DNA of 56,157 bases from Bacillota bacterium (lineage in GTDB: Bacteria > Bacillota > Clostridia > Christensenellales > Borkfalkiaceae): contig QAKE01000031.1 of assembly GCA_003343995.1 (NCBI GenBank), forward strand, positions 1 through 56,157, given 5' to 3'. Below the pieces are notes generated by a model, which was not told the origin of the DNA, did not search any database, and was given only the letters and a program-made list of their open reading frames with translations. The number at the start of each line of letters is the position of its first letter. Within the stretch, counting starts at the first letter, position 1. Below, in pieces: positions 56,101 through 56,157 of the stretch. Made by a program: the position numbers and the translations under genes.

Positions 56101-56152
56101 GCCTGACAAATAGACTAACCCTATGCTTTCAGGATTTTACTATCTGTCAGGC
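56101..56152 (-). terminator. Hairpin with U-tract, outer of a pair
   Basis: GCCTGACAGATAG and CTATTTGTCAGGC pair over 13 bp with one wobble around a 26-nt loop, followed by TTCTTTTTTG on the minus strand. It contains GTAAAATCCT, the exact complement of a stretch in the neighbouring hairpin. Confidence 0.6.
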
Positions 56153-56157
56153 TCCTC

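Noticed and set aside
55966..56109. In-frame N-terminal extension of the recombinase remnant
   Set aside because: It reads through a 14-bp terminator hairpin and has no similarity to the recombinase domain, so it is not counted as coding.
1..56157. CRISPR arrays, toxin-antitoxin pairs, defence islands or insertion sequences
   Set aside because: No regularly spaced repeats, transposase genes or recognisable defence genes were found on either strand.

Overview
The window looks like a chromosomal piece of an anaerobic, fermentative Bacillota (Clostridia), probably a gut commensal. I judge this from consensus sigma-A promoters (TTGACA, 17 nt, TATAAT), AGGAGG-type ribosome binding sites, the gene sets ylxM-ffh-rpsP-khpA-rimM-trmD, hslVU-trmFO-topA-dprA and infC-rpmI-rplT, and rubredoxin, ammonia-dependent asparagine synthetase and a uronate/KDG branch. 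Most of the DNA is moderately GC-rich. A Christensenellales-like lineage is only a guess. The left edge cuts a tRNA-Ser and the right edge lies in an AT-rich mobile remnant, so both ends may be contig or locus edges.

Layout. 1-5025: tRNA-Ser(GGA), an AraC regulator, and a divergent sugar locus (KDPG aldolase + KDG kinase to the left, a GH127-type glycosidase to the right) with a perfect inverted repeat between the promoters. 5047-21433: one apparent 16-kb leftward transcription unit of 15 genes (membrane glycosyltransferase, comM, dprA, topA, trmFO, hslV, hslU, hisS, rseC, trxA, glyA, mmcQ-like, asnA, tcdA, yfcE), mostly overlapping or nearly so. 21502-27249: the SRP/ribosome-maturation operon ylxM-ffh-rpsP-khpA-rimM-trmD-ylqF-rnhB-yraN, followed by rplS with its own promoter and leader. 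27189-35565: asnS-plsX-rnc-smc-ftsY-orf174, another continuous leftward operon.

35577-44760 is accessory: a GNAT-like protein, a 45-residue lysine-rich microprotein, a YkvI-like membrane protein, two secreted proteins of unknown function, a rubredoxin, a protein with two SANT/Myb-like repeats, a LacX-type epimerase, an XRE membrane regulator and an HtrA-like lipoprotein protease. 44700-47664 is the translation block infC-rpmI-rplT with an attenuated leader and a probable AUU start, then a SPOUT methyltransferase and YebC. 47700-54683 holds a TIM-barrel glycosidase-like protein, an MFS carrier, an Hsp20 with a degenerate CIRCE, a xylose-isomerase-like epimerase and a divergent Na/Pi cotransporter.

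54700-56157 differs in base composition. It holds a C-terminally cut methyltransferase, an unknown ORF, the tail of a large serine recombinase without its catalytic domain, and two hairpin/U-tract elements whose loops are complementary.

I found no CRISPR array, defence island or complete mobile element. The least explained items are the paired hairpins at the right edge, the tandem SANT-like protein, the lysine-rich microprotein, and two places where a terminator overlaps the next operon's promoter.
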